Positions 8,277 through 17,488 of a stretch of DNA of 64,000 nucleotides are shown here, in pieces. Under the pieces are notes generated by a model. That model worked only from the letters and a program-made list of their open reading frames with translations, was not told the origin of the DNA and ran no database searches. The stretch is taken from positions 1 to 64,000 of the forward strand of contig NZ_JADQTL010000005.1 in the NCBI RefSeq assembly GCF_017168145.1. Direction: 5' to 3'. Position numbers and translations under genes: made by a program. The stretch is from Anaerovorax sp. IOR16 (GTDB lineage Bacteria; Bacillota; Clostridia; Peptostreptococcales; Anaerovoracaceae). Position 1 is the stretch's first letter. Every line of letters starts with the position of its first letter.

Positions 8277-9245
8277 ATGGAAAAAATGGAAAAGAAGAAA
8301 GTTATTATAGGAATCATATGTGTCTTAATCTGTGAATTATTATTTGGTTTCAGCAATATTTTTACTAAAAGAATTACTAACTTAATATCTCCTGTTACTT
8401 TATTAAGCTGGCGTTTTATTCTTGCATTTATAGTACTTAATCTTTGCGTCTGCTTACGTATCATTAAACTTAATATAAAAGGGAAATCAATAAAACCGCT
8501 ATTAATGATTGCAATTTTTCAGCCAATCTTATATTTTATTGGAGAAACATTTGGCATTCAATTTACAACGGCTTCAGAAAGCGGAACCTTTATTGCGTGT
8601 ATACCGATTGTAACATTAATATGCTCTGCTTTAATTCTAAAAGAGAAGCCGAATAAATGGCAAATAATAGGGATTAGTATTACTGCCATAGGAATTATGT
8701 GTATTGTACTTATAAAAGGTATGGAAGCTTCGTTTCATCCGATTGGTTATTTTATGTTATTTCTTGGTGTACTTTCCTATAGCCTATATGCTGTCTTTTC
8801 CCAAAAAGCGGCTGATTTTACTGATATAGATAAAACGTATGTTATGATTGCTTTAGGAGCGGTTTTTTTCACTTTAATAGCTTTAATTGAAAATGGAAGA
8901 GCTGGAACTATAAACGATTTTATACTGCTTCCAATTACGAACATCGATTTTTTAGTAGCAATTCTTTATTTGGGAATCGGTTCTTCTGTTCTTGCTTTTT
9001 TATTGTACAATATTGCTATATCTCATATGGGAACAAATAAAACAGCATCCTTTGCAGGAATCTCTACTATTGTAGCGATTCTAGCCGGAGTTATCATTTT
9101 AAATGAACCATTTTCCTTTGGACAACTAATTGGAACTGTTTTAGTTATCGGTGGTGTATATATCGCAAATATTAATGTTGATAAATGTATAAATAGTATA
9201 GATTCTACAAATGAGGATATTTTAGAGAATGAAGAAATTATTTGA
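8277..9245 (+). CDS. EamA-family (DMT superfamily) transporter
   Basis: A 322-aa integral membrane protein with about ten hydrophobic segments in two repeats of five, as in the drug/metabolite transporter EamA domain (segment TLLSWRFILAFIVL in repeat 1; GIGSSVLAFLLYNIAI and AILAGVIILNEPFS in repeat 2). Family members export amino acids, nucleosides or other metabolites; the substrate is not predictable. The C-terminal tail is acidic and cytoplasmic. The ribosome site GGAAAGAG precedes the ATG. It is followed after 75 bp by an MFS transporter in the same direction. Confidence 0.88.
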   Translation: MEKMEKKKVIIGIICVLICELLFGFSNIFTKRITNLISPVTLLSWRFILAFIVLNLCVCLRIIKLNIKGKSIKPLLMIAIFQPILYFIGETFGIQFTTASESGTFIACIPIVTLICSALILKEKPNKWQIIGISITAIGIMCIVLIKGMEASFHPIGYFMLFLGVLSYSLYAVFSQKAADFTDIDKTYVMIALGAVFFTLIALIENGRAGTINDFILLPITNIDFLVAILYLGIGSSVLAFLLYNIAISHMGTNKTASFAGISTIVAILAGVIILNEPFSFGQLIGTVLVIGGVYIANINVDKCINSIDSTNEDILENEEII

Positions 9246-9320
9246 TATTTGAAGTGAATATATGATAATAGATAGCCATGCTAAAATATCATAGGTTCAT
9301 TTTTATGAAAGGATTGATAC

Positions 9321-10463
9321 ATGCAAAATATTATGTATTTAGGGCTTGTTAGTTTCTTTTCTGACATCAGTGCGGAGATGGTTTATCCTTTAATACCCCT
9401 TTATCTTGTATCCTCTTTTGGTGCCACTCCTGTTATAGTAGGTATCATTGAAGGAATTGCGGAAAGCATGGCGAGTCTTTTAAAAGTTTTTAGCGGATAT
9501 TTTACAGACAAATATCAAAAGAAAAAACCGATTGCCTTTTGTGGTTATGCTATGGGGCTTTTTTATAAATTGGCTCTTTTGTTTGCTGCTTCATGGGTTG
9601 GAATCTTGCTTGCACGTATCATTGATCGAATCGGGAAGGGGATTCGTACTGCACCACGGGATGTCCTTCTTAGTGAAAGCGCTGATAAAAACAGTATGGG
9701 ACAAGCCTTTGGCATTCATAAAGCACTTGATATGGCAGGTTCCGCATTGGGTATTTTGATTGCTTACTTGCTGCTTGTAAATGCACAAGGAAATTTTAAT
9801 TATAAAAAGTTATTTCTTATTTCCATTGTTCCAATGATAATAGGGTTAATTGCATTGCTTCTTGTTAAGGAAAAAACCGAGTCAACGCAGACAAAATTGA
9901 GAGAACCGTTTTGGAATGGAATGAAAAAACTTGATGGAAAATTAAAGCTATATTTATTGATTGTATTTATTTTTACTCTAGGAAATTCTTCGAATACATT
10001 TCTTTTATTGCGAGCAAAGAGTATTGGATTTAGTGATACAAATGTTGTATTGCTTTATCTGGTCTATAATTTTTCAGCGGCAATTCTATCCTTTCCATTT
10101 GGAAAATTATCCGATAAAGTTGGAAGAAAAAATGTATTGGTCGCTGGATATATTGTTTTCGCCAGTGTATATTTTGGATTTGCTTTTGCAACGAATGCCA
10201 CTACACTAGTCATTTCTTTTATTTTTTATGGATTTTATACCGCATTAATTTCTGGTACGGAACGGGCAATGATTGCAGAGATTTCACCGCCTGCTTTAAA
10301 AGGGACAATGCTGGGTTTGCATGCAACTCTTGTAGGAGTTGCGCTCTTGCCTGCAAGTATAATTGCGGGGGCGTTATGGAATGTTTTTGGTGCAGTGGCA
10401 CCGTTTTCTTTTGGAGCAAGCCTTTCTCTTTTTGCTGCTCTTTTATTAATCCGTTACCTATAG
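9321..10463 (+). CDS. MFS transporter
   Basis: A 380-aa major facilitator with about 11-12 hydrophobic segments. The loop between segments 2 and 3 (GYFTDKYQKKKP) and the matching loop in the C-terminal half (FGKLSDKVGRKN) are the duplicated MFS motif A. The segment RIGKGIRTAPRDVL is typical of a clostridial subgroup of unknown substrate. The gene ends right after the last hydrophobic segment, and its 3' end overlaps the convergent gene by 10 bp, so no terminator separates them. Confidence 0.87.
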   Translation: MQNIMYLGLVSFFSDISAEMVYPLIPLYLVSSFGATPVIVGIIEGIAESMASLLKVFSGYFTDKYQKKKPIAFCGYAMGLFYKLALLFAASWVGILLARIIDRIGKGIRTAPRDVLLSESADKNSMGQAFGIHKALDMAGSALGILIAYLLLVNAQGNFNYKKLFLISIVPMIIGLIALLLVKEKTESTQTKLREPFWNGMKKLDGKLKLYLLIVFIFTLGNSSNTFLLLRAKSIGFSDTNVVLLYLVYNFSAAILSFPFGKLSDKVGRKNVLVAGYIVFASVYFGFAFATNATTLVISFIFYGFYTALISGTERAMIAEISPPALKGTMLGLHATLVGVALLPASIIAGALWNVFGAVAPFSFGASLSLFAALLLIRYL

Positions 10464-10900
10464 TTTCCAATCGCTCCAAAGTCATAGGTTTTATCATATG
10501 CGGGATTGCTTGAAATAAAGTGAATAAGTACTGGAGCATTATCAAGATATGGATATTGATCAAATAAAAAACGATCTGCTTGACGCAATGCTTGCAAAGC
10601 AATTGGCATCTGATTGTAGAAAGTAGTATATCTAATTTTTGGATTACCGATTACTCCTTTTCCATCAACTATGACATATCCCATTAGAGCAATATCGTTT
10701 TTATCCTGTTCCCACGAAACCCTTACTTCATCTCGCATTCTCGTTATTTGGTCTTCTGCATATTCTTCTGAGATGAATACAAATAATTCCGCAGTGATAT
10801 CGGAATGGGTAATTGTATATCTTCGCTGCATAACCGGTTCATAAGGAGTCATGGTATCCCGATATTGGACGAATACTTTTTGAGGGTTCAGTTTTTTCAT
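10454..10900 (-). CDS. Staygreen (SGR) family protein
   Basis: A 148-aa soluble protein matching the Staygreen family pattern, with RRYTITHSDITAELFVFI near residue 26 and the RMRDEVRVSWEQ segment that follows. Plant SGR removes Mg from chlorophyll a. Some bacterial homologues have been reported to have Mg-dechelatase activity, while their natural role in non-photosynthetic bacteria is unknown. There is no chlorophyll or bacteriochlorophyll gene in the window. AAGAAGGTG precedes the ATG on the minus strand. It is divergent from arsR and convergent with the MFS gene. Confidence 0.75.
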   Translation of the reverse strand: MKKLNPQKVFVQYRDTMTPYEPVMQRRYTITHSDITAELFVFISEEYAEDQITRMRDEVRVSWEQDKNDIALMGYVIVDGKGVIGNPKIRYTTFYNQMPIALQALRQADRFLFDQYPYLDNAPVLIHFISSNPAYDKTYDFGAIGNYR

Positions 10901-10978
10901 TTTTACACCTTCTTTCTAAGTTTAATTATCATTTTATTGTATGCGAAATAAATTAGAGTGTTCATTCTGAGCGTTTGT

Positions 10979-11029
10979 TCAAATATATCGTATTTTCATA
11001 TTGACAAATTTCGATTTATTTGGTAACTT
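10979..11029 (+). promoter_or_regulatory. candidate arsR promoter and operator
   Basis: TTGACA at 11001-11006 is followed 17 bp later by the weak -10 TAACTT (11024-11029). An imperfect dyad (tcaaatat at 10979-10986 and atattga at 10998-11004) overlaps the -35 box, a usual place for an ArsR operator. Both are inferred from pattern only. Confidence 0.4.
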
Positions 11030-11073
11030 ATTTATGAAAGAGTAATACAATGTAATGGAGGTGAGGAGACACT

Positions 11074-11373
11074 ATGTATCAAGAAAATGCAAAGGTATTT
11101 AAAGCATTTTGTGATGAAAATCGTTTAATGATTTTGGAGTTGTTGCAAAGTGGTGAAAAATGTGCCTGTAAATTATTGGAGGATCTTCATATTAGTCAGT
11201 CCACACTTTCACATCATATGAGGATTCTATGTGATTCTGGGGTTGTAACCGGACGAAAAGAAGGTAAGTGGATTCATTATTCTATCAATCAGGAAGGTAG
11301 AGAATATGCAAAAGAATTGTTAGAAAAGCTTACTGAATTAGATTCTTCAGCTAAAAAGGTTTGTTGCAAATAA
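11074..11373 (+). CDS. arsR: ArsR-family metalloregulator
   Basis: A 99-aa winged-helix repressor. The metal-sensing region near residue 30 reads EKCACKLLE, the position of the CVC motif in As(III)/Sb(III)-responsive ArsR. The recognition helix is ISQSTLSHHMRILCDSGVV and the wing is GRKEGKWIHYSI. A further CC pair sits at the C terminus (KKVCCK). The start has a very strong site (GGAGGTGAGGAG). It heads the permease-thioredoxin-ArsC cluster and presumably represses it until arsenic is present. Confidence 0.9.
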   Translation: MYQENAKVFKAFCDENRLMILELLQSGEKCACKLLEDLHISQSTLSHHMRILCDSGVVTGRKEGKWIHYSINQEGREYAKELLEKLTELDSSAKKVCCK

Positions 11374-11416
11374 TTACAAAGATTAAATGTAATTAATATA
11401 ACTGAATTTTGATTAA

Positions 11417-11440
11417 AAAGCTATCCATAATGATAGCTTT
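11417..11440 (+). other. hairpin between arsR and the permease gene
   Basis: Arms aaagctatc and gatagcttt (9 bp) close a 6-nt loop. No T run follows on the plus strand, so it is not a standard terminator. It may adjust the ratio of arsR to downstream mRNA or be a processing site. Confidence 0.4.
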
Positions 11441-11512
11441 AAAAAAGCAGTATATATCGATAATTTTAGTTATATCAATCTATAAAATTTATTAATAGTA
11501 AGGAGATTTATT

Positions 11513-12526
11513 ATGCAAATAATAAAGATGATTTGGCTTTTTTTTCAGAACCAAATATTAGCAATGAAATGGTTAAATACATTAATTGGAAATGTACTTA
11601 CATCACTGGGATTTGATCTATCAGAACGGATAGGAGGTAGTGTACAGTTTTTTATTTATGACACCATTAAAATTTTTATTTTACTATCCGTATTGATTTT
11701 TATTATTTCCTATATCCAAAGTTATTTTCCTCCTGAAAGAACAAAAAAGATATTAGGACAATTTTATGGCATTCGCGCAAATATATTAGCCGCCTTGCTT
11801 GGAACGGTAACACCATTTTGTTCCTGCTCGTCCATTCCACTGTTCATTGGATTTTCTAGCGCAGGATTGCCTGTTGGTGTAACGTTTTCCTTTTTAATTT
11901 CATCCCCTTTGGTTGATTTAGGATCCTTGATTTTACTTATGAGTATTTTTGGAGCAAAAATTGCAGTTGCCTATGTTATTGTAGGATTAATCTTAGCTGT
12001 TATTGGTGGTACCTTGATTGAAAAGATGGGAATGGAAAAACATGTAGAAAGCTTTATTAAATCTGCGTCCTGCGTCGATTTAGAATCTCCCGAGCTTACA
12101 AAAAAAGAACGTGTTATTTATGCGAAAGAACAAGTGCAAGCAACCGTAAAAAAGGTATTTTGGTACGTAATTATTGGTGTAGGAATTGGTGCTATTATTC
12201 ATAATTGGATTCCAGCCGAAATAATACAGTCCATTTTAGGCGAAAAGAATCCATTTTCTGTTCTTCTTGCTACCGTTGTTGGAATTCCGATGTATGCAGA
12301 TATTTTTGGTACCATCCCGATTGCGGAAGCTCTGTTTGCAAAAGGAGTTGGAATTGGAACCATTCTATCCTTTATGATGGGGGTAACCGCGTTATCTTTA
12401 CCATCTATGATTATGCTTCGAAAAGCAGTTAAGCCAAAGCTTCTTTTCGTGTTCTTTTCAATTGTATCAATAGGAATCGTAGTAATTGGTTATCTGTTCA
12501 ATGCGTTTTCATTCTTATTTGTTTAA
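11513..12526 (+). CDS. arsP: ArsP-type permease (DUF318/SO_0444 family)
   Basis: A 337-aa membrane protein with about eight hydrophobic segments and the family signature TPFCSCSSIPLFIG followed by SFLISSPLVDLGSL. A second, repeat-like half contains GIPMYADIFGTIPIAEAL. Characterised ArsP proteins export trivalent organoarsenicals; other members are linked to metal efflux. Position after arsR and before a thioredoxin and arsC supports arsenic export, but inorganic versus methylated arsenic cannot be told. No arsB or acr3 is present in the cluster. AAGGAG precedes the ATG. Confidence 0.85.
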   Translation: MQIIKMIWLFFQNQILAMKWLNTLIGNVLTSLGFDLSERIGGSVQFFIYDTIKIFILLSVLIFIISYIQSYFPPERTKKILGQFYGIRANILAALLGTVTPFCSCSSIPLFIGFSSAGLPVGVTFSFLISSPLVDLGSLILLMSIFGAKIAVAYVIVGLILAVIGGTLIEKMGMEKHVESFIKSASCVDLESPELTKKERVIYAKEQVQATVKKVFWYVIIGVGIGAIIHNWIPAEIIQSILGEKNPFSVLLATVVGIPMYADIFGTIPIAEALFAKGVGIGTILSFMMGVTALSLPSMIMLRKAVKPKLLFVFFSIVSIGIVVIGYLFNAFSFLFV

Positions 12527-12594
12527 CAAAGTAAAAGGAATAAATGGATAAATAAGAATGCTTAACTATATAATAATATAAGGAGGTCAAAAGT

Positions 12595-12939
12595 ATGGCA
12601 TTGTTTGGTTTTAGTAAAAAGAAAGAGGAAAAAGGATGTTGCTGTAATCATTGTGGAGAGGAGCAAAAAACAACGGTTGAGATTAAAAAAGAAGAAGATC
12701 TTTCCATAAAAGTGCTTGGATCTGGCTGCGCAAAGTGCAATCAGCTGGAAGAAAATACTAAGGAAGCATTAAAGCAGCTTGAAATGGATGTTGAAATAGA
12801 ACATGTTACAGACTTTTCAAAAATTGCAGCTTATGGAGTTATGAGTACTCCTGCACTTGTAGTGAATGGTCAGGTAGTATCTTATGGTAAAATATTAAAA
12901 CAAGATGAAGTAATTGAAATATTAAAAAAGGTGAAATAA
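12595..12939 (+). CDS. small thioredoxin-family protein of the ars cluster
   Basis: A 114-aa protein with a thioredoxin_3-type fold. After an N-terminal Cys-rich stretch (GCCCNHCGEE) comes the domain IKVLGSGCAKCNQLEENT, with the CxxC active site, and the cis-Pro segment MSTPALVVNG. The N-terminal Cys cluster may bind metal. It ends directly before arsC (TAA then ATG with no gap), which suggests coupled translation and a role in reducing ArsC or handling As(III). AAGGAGGT precedes the ATG. Confidence 0.85.
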   Translation: MALFGFSKKKEEKGCCCNHCGEEQKTTVEIKKEEDLSIKVLGSGCAKCNQLEENTKEALKQLEMDVEIEHVTDFSKIAAYGVMSTPALVVNGQVVSYGKILKQDEVIEILKKVK

Positions 12940-13344
12940 ATGAAAGTCGCATTTATTTGTGTGCATAATTCTTGCAGAAGTCAAATTGCAGAAGCACTTG
13001 GAAAGCACTTGGCTTCGGATGTTTTTGAAAGTTTTTCGGCAGGAACAGAAACAAAAGATAGTATCAATCTGGATGCGGTTCGAATGATGAAACAAATTTA
13101 TGGAATAGATATGACAAAAACACAACATCCTAAACTGTTATCTGAAATTCCATCCATTGATATTGTAGTAACAATGGGCTGTAATGTTAAATGTCCATTT
13201 TTACCGTGTAAGCATCGCGAAGATTGGGGTCTTAATGATCCTACCGGTAAAAGTGATGAGATTTTTGAAGATGTGATTCGAAATATTGAAGAAAAAGTAC
13301 TCGATTTAAAGAATAGAGTTTCAAAAATGCTTATAGAAAAATAG
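12940..13344 (+). CDS. arsC: arsenate reductase, thioredoxin-coupled type
   Basis: A 134-aa low-molecular-weight phosphatase-fold arsenate reductase that reduces As(V) to As(III). The catalytic P-loop near the N terminus reads CVHNSCRSQIAEA, and the later redox region has MGCNVKCPFLPC, supplying the cysteines of the relay that ends in thioredoxin. DWGLNDPTG holds the general acid Asp. It starts immediately after the thioredoxin-like gene and is the last gene of the ars cluster; a terminator follows at 13387. Confidence 0.93.
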   Translation: MKVAFICVHNSCRSQIAEALGKHLASDVFESFSAGTETKDSINLDAVRMMKQIYGIDMTKTQHPKLLSEIPSIDIVVTMGCNVKCPFLPCKHREDWGLNDPTGKSDEIFEDVIRNIEEKVLDLKNRVSKMLIEK

Positions 13345-13386
13345 AATTTCAAACAGTATAAAGAATTATCATAAAAATAGCTTGAA

Positions 13387-13428
13387 AATAACCTGCAAAC
13401 AAATTTCAATAAAAGCAGGTTATTTTTT
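13387..13428 (+). terminator. terminator of the ars cluster
   Basis: Arms aataacctgc and gcaggttatt (10 bp) enclose an 18-nt loop and run into T6. Confidence 0.85.
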
Positions 13429-13537
13429 AATATTTAAAATTAAATAATTATTAATATTAAATATAAGAATAGATTATAATGATAGAAGCTGTTATAATAA
13501 AAACGTCATATAAAATATTTTTAATAAGGTTGAAAAA

Positions 13538-15160
13538 ATGTCAAAAATTTTTATTTATAATTATATAAATTTTAGAAAAAGAATGGTTAAGATTCTTTTC
13601 ATTGTGTTGTTGATTTTTTTTACGGATGAAACTGTATATTTAACTGGAGGAACACAATCAGCATTTACTCATTTTATGTATATTCCAATATTGATGGCAG
13701 CTTTCTGGGGAGACATTAAATTTGCTTCAATTACGGCTCTTATTTGCGGAATTAGCTTAGGTCCGTTTATGTATCGAAATGTTATCGATGAGGTTATGCA
13801 AGAACCAAAGGAATGGATTTTTCGTTTAATAATTTTTACACTGATTGGAATCATTATGAGTTTTTTATTTGAGCGTATAAAACAATATAAAATAAAAGAA
13901 ATTGATAAAGCTTTTTTTAATGAAAAAATCGGATTAGCAAATGCAAATAAATTAAAAATTGATTTAGCAAAACGTATAAAAAGGAAAGAATGTTTTTCTT
14001 TGGTTGCCTTTCAAATTGCGAATATGGATCACATCAATCGTTCCATTGATTATAGAATAGGAGAAGCATCATTGGAAAAAGCAATTCATATGTTTTCTGA
14101 TTCTTCCAGTTCTCATGAGATCTATTATATATATAATAATGAATTTGCAGTTGTTCTGCCGAAATACAATGTAGAAGATACATATATTAAAGCTCTTAAA
14201 TTTTTAGAAGAATTTAGAGAGCCAGTTTCCATCAAAGGATTTAAGATTGAAATAGTAATGAAAGCTGGGATTGTTCACTGTCCTTCACATAGCTCAAATT
14301 CCGATGAATTGTTTAAAAAAATGGAACTAGCTTTGGATCAAGCTTCCAATTCACTCGATCTTTGTGTTTATGATGCAAAACTTGAAAAAAGAAACAAAGA
14401 AAAGTATGAAATACAAATGTCTCTTCATGATGCAATTAATAACAAACAGTTTTATCTTGTGTATCAGCCTAAAATTAGTTTAAATGAAAATAAGGTAATT
14501 GGTGTAGAGGCACTATTAAGATGGAAGCACCCGCAGAAAGGCTTTATTGATCCTGAGCAGTTTATTTCCATTGCAGAAAATATAGGAATCATAAACGATA
14601 TTACAAAATGGGTCATTGAAAACACGGTACAACAATTAAGTCAATGGCAACAGAAAGGTTTTTACATAAATGCTGCTATTAATTTTTCTACAAAAGATGT
14701 AAAGACTGATGAATTGGTAGAATTTATGAAGAAGTGCATAAAAGAAAATAGGGTAAATCCTGAAAAGATTGAACTTGAAATAACGGAACGAGGTGCTATA
14801 AAAAATCTGGACTTTGTGAAATCCTTGTTAAATAATGCAAGGAAGTTTGGTTTTAAAATTTCTATCGATGATTTTGGGACAGGCTATAACTCATTATTTA
14901 ATTTAATAAAGTTACCAGTGGATCATTTGAAAATTGATAAGTTTTTTATAGATCGAATCAATGATTTAGATGGTCAAATTGCAGTAAAAAACATTATAAA
15001 TATGGCACACAAATTAGACATTAAAGTGGTTGCCGAGGGGGTAGAAAATCAAAAACAATTGGAATGGCTGAAACAACATGAGTGTGATTACATACAAGGA
15101 TATTATTACAGTAAGCCTTTATTACCAGATGAATTAATAAAGTACGTTAAAACTTTTTAG
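13538..15160 (+). CDS. membrane-bound EAL-domain cyclic-di-GMP phosphodiesterase
   Basis: A 540-aa protein. The N-terminal 120 residues hold about four hydrophobic segments that form a membrane sensor I cannot classify. A GGDEF-like domain follows (about 130-270) but is degenerate: the active-site signature is replaced by IYNNEFAVVL. The C-terminal EAL domain (about 290-535) keeps the catalytic set: EALLRW, NFS, ELEITE, DDFGTGYNSL, KIDK and AEGVE. The expected activity is hydrolysis of c-di-GMP to pGpG, with the GGDEF part perhaps binding GTP as regulator. It is followed by a chemoreceptor gene, which suggests motility or surface signalling. Confidence 0.9.
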   Translation: MSKIFIYNYINFRKRMVKILFIVLLIFFTDETVYLTGGTQSAFTHFMYIPILMAAFWGDIKFASITALICGISLGPFMYRNVIDEVMQEPKEWIFRLIIFTLIGIIMSFLFERIKQYKIKEIDKAFFNEKIGLANANKLKIDLAKRIKRKECFSLVAFQIANMDHINRSIDYRIGEASLEKAIHMFSDSSSSHEIYYIYNNEFAVVLPKYNVEDTYIKALKFLEEFREPVSIKGFKIEIVMKAGIVHCPSHSSNSDELFKKMELALDQASNSLDLCVYDAKLEKRNKEKYEIQMSLHDAINNKQFYLVYQPKISLNENKVIGVEALLRWKHPQKGFIDPEQFISIAENIGIINDITKWVIENTVQQLSQWQQKGFYINAAINFSTKDVKTDELVEFMKKCIKENRVNPEKIELEITERGAIKNLDFVKSLLNNARKFGFKISIDDFGTGYNSLFNLIKLPVDHLKIDKFFIDRINDLDGQIAVKNIINMAHKLDIKVVAEGVENQKQLEWLKQHECDYIQGYYYSKPLLPDELIKYVKTF

Positions 15161-15289
15161 CAGCTATATATTGAATGTTTATAGTAGTTAGCAAGAATCT
15201 ATTGGAATGAATATATTATCATGGACTCTAATAATAAACGAAGTAAAAACAGGTAAATTGGGAATGATTCGTTTTAGGAGGGATATGAT

Positions 15290-17269
15290 ATGAAAACCCT
15301 AAAAAGCAGGTTGCTTGTGATTACTATTTCATTGGTAGCAATCACCTCGCTTGTTATGGGGGGAGTTTCCATTTGGTTGAATTATAGCAGTACAAACTCC
15401 ACGTTAAAAGAGACTATCGGAGAATTGGCAGAGCAGGGTGCTGAATCAATATCCAGTCAATTACTTGTTGATAAAGGGATTGCTTATGAAACAGGTAGTA
15501 TAGCTCGTCTTACTGATATAGAATCAACGCTTGCGTTGAAAAAAGAGTTGATAAATCAAAAAGTGAGAACGTATCGGTTTGAAAGTGGAAATCTTTTAGA
15601 TCGAAATGGAATAAGTCAATTTGATGGTATCGATTATAGCGATCGAGCTTATTTTAAAGCAGCAATGCTGGGCAATGCAAATGTATCAGAACCATTGCTA
15701 AATAAAGTGACTGGTAACCTGAATATTATAATTGCAGCTCCGGTATGGCAGGATGGCATTCCCGATTCGGCGGTTGTTGGTGTCATTTGTTTTACGCGCA
15801 ATGGAGATTTTTTAAGTCAAATAGTAAACAAAATAAAAATCAGTGAAAATAGCGGTGCATTTATTGTTGATGCAAATAAAACGATGATTGCACATCCAAA
15901 CCATGATTATGTTGTAAATGGAAAAGTCGTAACGCAAGATGAGAAAATGGATTCATCAGAAATTCTAGCTTATGAACCTATTCCGCAAACAAATGGTTGG
16001 ACCTTTGCAGTAAATGCAAAGAAGAGTGATTTTATGAAGAAATTGTACAGTGGTATAGTTATAACCATTATCACGCTTCTAATTGGAATTCTACTTGCTT
16101 TCATTCTTGCAAGAAAAACAGCAAATAGGATTGTAAATCCGATTATTTCCTGTGTAAAACGTTTGGAATTATTAGCGGATGAAGGGGATTTAAAATCACC
16201 GGTGCCCGTTATAAATGCAAAAGATGAAACGGCAATTCTTGCGGCTGCAACAGAGAAACTGATAACAAATACAAGAATCATTATAAATGATGCCGATTAT
16301 TTGTTGGGTGAGATGGCAAATGGGAATTTTGCAGTTCAATCTCAAAAAAGAGAGGTCTATATTGGAGACTTCGAAAATTTATTAATTTCAATGCGTAAAA
16401 TCAATTACCAATTAAGTGATACTTTATCACAAATTAATCAAGGTGCGGATCAAGTATCAGTAGGTGCAGATCAAGTATCGAACAGCGCACAGGCACTTTC
16501 ACAAGGTGCAACAGAGCAAGCAAGTTCCGTAGAAGAATTAGCTTCGACTATTAATGAGATTTCCAACAACGTAGCTTTAAATGCGAATCATGCAAAGGAA
16601 GCAAATGCAAAAGCAAATTCGCTTGGGGAAGAAGCCGAAGAAAGCAATCATAGGATGCAGAAAATGCTTGAGGCTATGTCTGAAATCAGTAATAGTTCCA
16701 ATGAGATTGGTAAGATTATTAAAACAATTGAGGACATTGCATTTCAAACGAACATTCTTGCATTAAATGCAGCGGTAGAAGCTGCACGTGCAGGGGAAGC
16801 GGGAAAAGGATTTGCAGTTGTTGCTGATGAGGTAAGAAACCTTGCATCAAAAAGTGCAGAAGCATCAAAAAATACTTCCACTCTTATTGAAAATTCTTTA
16901 AAATTGGTGGAGGATGGAAACCGAATTGCAGATGAAACAGCAAACTCTATGCAAACGGTTATGAATGAGATTAAGGAGGTTGCACTTACCATTGATCAGA
17001 TATCTAATGCTTCTTTAGAACAAGCGGATTCTATCCAAGAGGTAACGCAAGGTGTGGATCAAATTTCTGCAGTCATTCAAACAAACTCTGCAACTGCAGA
17101 GGAAAGCGCAGCCGCGAGTGAAGAGTTATCCGGGCAGGCGCAGATGCTTAAGAATCTAGTTGGCAGTTTTCGATTGAGAAATGATGATTCTGAAGATAGA
17201 AATTTTCACAGTTTATCAATTGAAAGTCAATCAGTTGAATTAAATCACAATTATGATAAAAAGTATTAA
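15290..17269 (+). CDS. methyl-accepting chemotaxis protein
   Basis: A 659-aa chemoreceptor. A first membrane segment (about 8-30) is followed by an extracellular dCache-type sensor (about 35-245, with [16 protein letters not shown] and [11 protein letters not shown]), a second membrane segment (about 250-273), HAMP, and a cytoplasmic coiled-coil. The signalling tip is conserved: [20 protein letters not shown] followed by [18 protein letters not shown]. The dCache domain usually binds amino acids or other small ligands; the actual ligand is unknown. GGGAGGGAT precedes the ATG. No other che genes are in the window. Confidence 0.95.
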   Translation: MKTLKSRLLVITISLVAITSLVMGGVSIWLNYSSTNSTLKETIGELAEQGAESISSQLLVDKGIAYETGSIARLTDIESTLALKKELINQKVRTYRFESGNLLDRNGISQFDGIDYSDRAYFKAAMLGNANVSEPLLNKVTGNLNIIIAAPVWQDGIPDSAVVGVICFTRNGDFLSQIVNKIKISENSGAFIVDANKTMIAHPNHDYVVNGKVVTQDEKMDSSEILAYEPIPQTNGWTFAVNAKKSDFMKKLYSGIVITIITLLIGILLAFILARKTANRIVNPIISCVKRLELLADEGDLKSPVPVINAKDETAILAAATEKLITNTRIIINDADYLLGEMANGNFAVQSQKREVYIGDFENLLISMRKINYQLSDTLSQINQGADQVSVGADQVSNSAQALSQGATEQASSVEELASTINEISNNVALNANHAKEANAKANSLGEEAEESNHRMQKMLEAMSEISNSSNEIGKIIKTIEDIAFQTNILALNAAVEAARAGEAGKGFAVVADEVRNLASKSAEASKNTSTLIENSLKLVEDGNRIADETANSMQTVMNEIKEVALTIDQISNASLEQADSIQEVTQGVDQISAVIQTNSATAEESAAASEELSGQAQMLKNLVGSFRLRNDDSEDRNFHSLSIESQSVELNHNYDKKY

Positions 17270-17289
17270 AGAAGATTAATATTTTATAA

Positions 17290-17330
17290 AAAAGGCTTCT
17301 TGTATCAGAAATGAAAAGGAGAAGCCTTTT
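17290..17330 (+). terminator. terminator of the chemoreceptor gene
   Basis: Arms aaaaggcttct and agaagcctttt (11 bp) pair around a 19-nt loop. The T run is only four bases and belongs to the stem. Confidence 0.7.
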
Positions 17331-17334
17331 ATGA

Positions 17335-17363
17335 TTGACAAATATTTATAATGATTGTATAAT
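17335..17363 (+). promoter_or_regulatory. consensus sigma-A promoter of the cold-shock gene
   Basis: TTGACA (17335-17340), 17 bp, then TATAAT (17358-17363): a perfect match to the consensus. The predicted start near 17370 gives a 5' leader of about 120 nt before the csp start codon. Confidence 0.85.
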
Positions 17364-17390
17364 CAAGAGGTATACTAAATGTTCGATTGA

Positions 17391-17453
17391 GTTCACATGT
17401 TTTTGTAAGTCATTTGCTCGTTTAATGGTTTACAAAGATATGTGAACTTTTTT
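17391..17453 (+). promoter_or_regulatory. terminator-like hairpin in the csp 5' leader
   Basis: gttcacat (17391-17398) pairs with atgtgaac (17440-17447); an inner stem tttgtaa/ttacaaa extends it. A T run follows at once. It lies after the promoter and before the csp ribosome site, so it could act as an attenuator or temperature-dependent structure, or release a short RNA. Confidence 0.6.
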
Positions 17454-17488
17454 AATATTTGGTTGCAATATTTTTAGGAGGTACTCAT

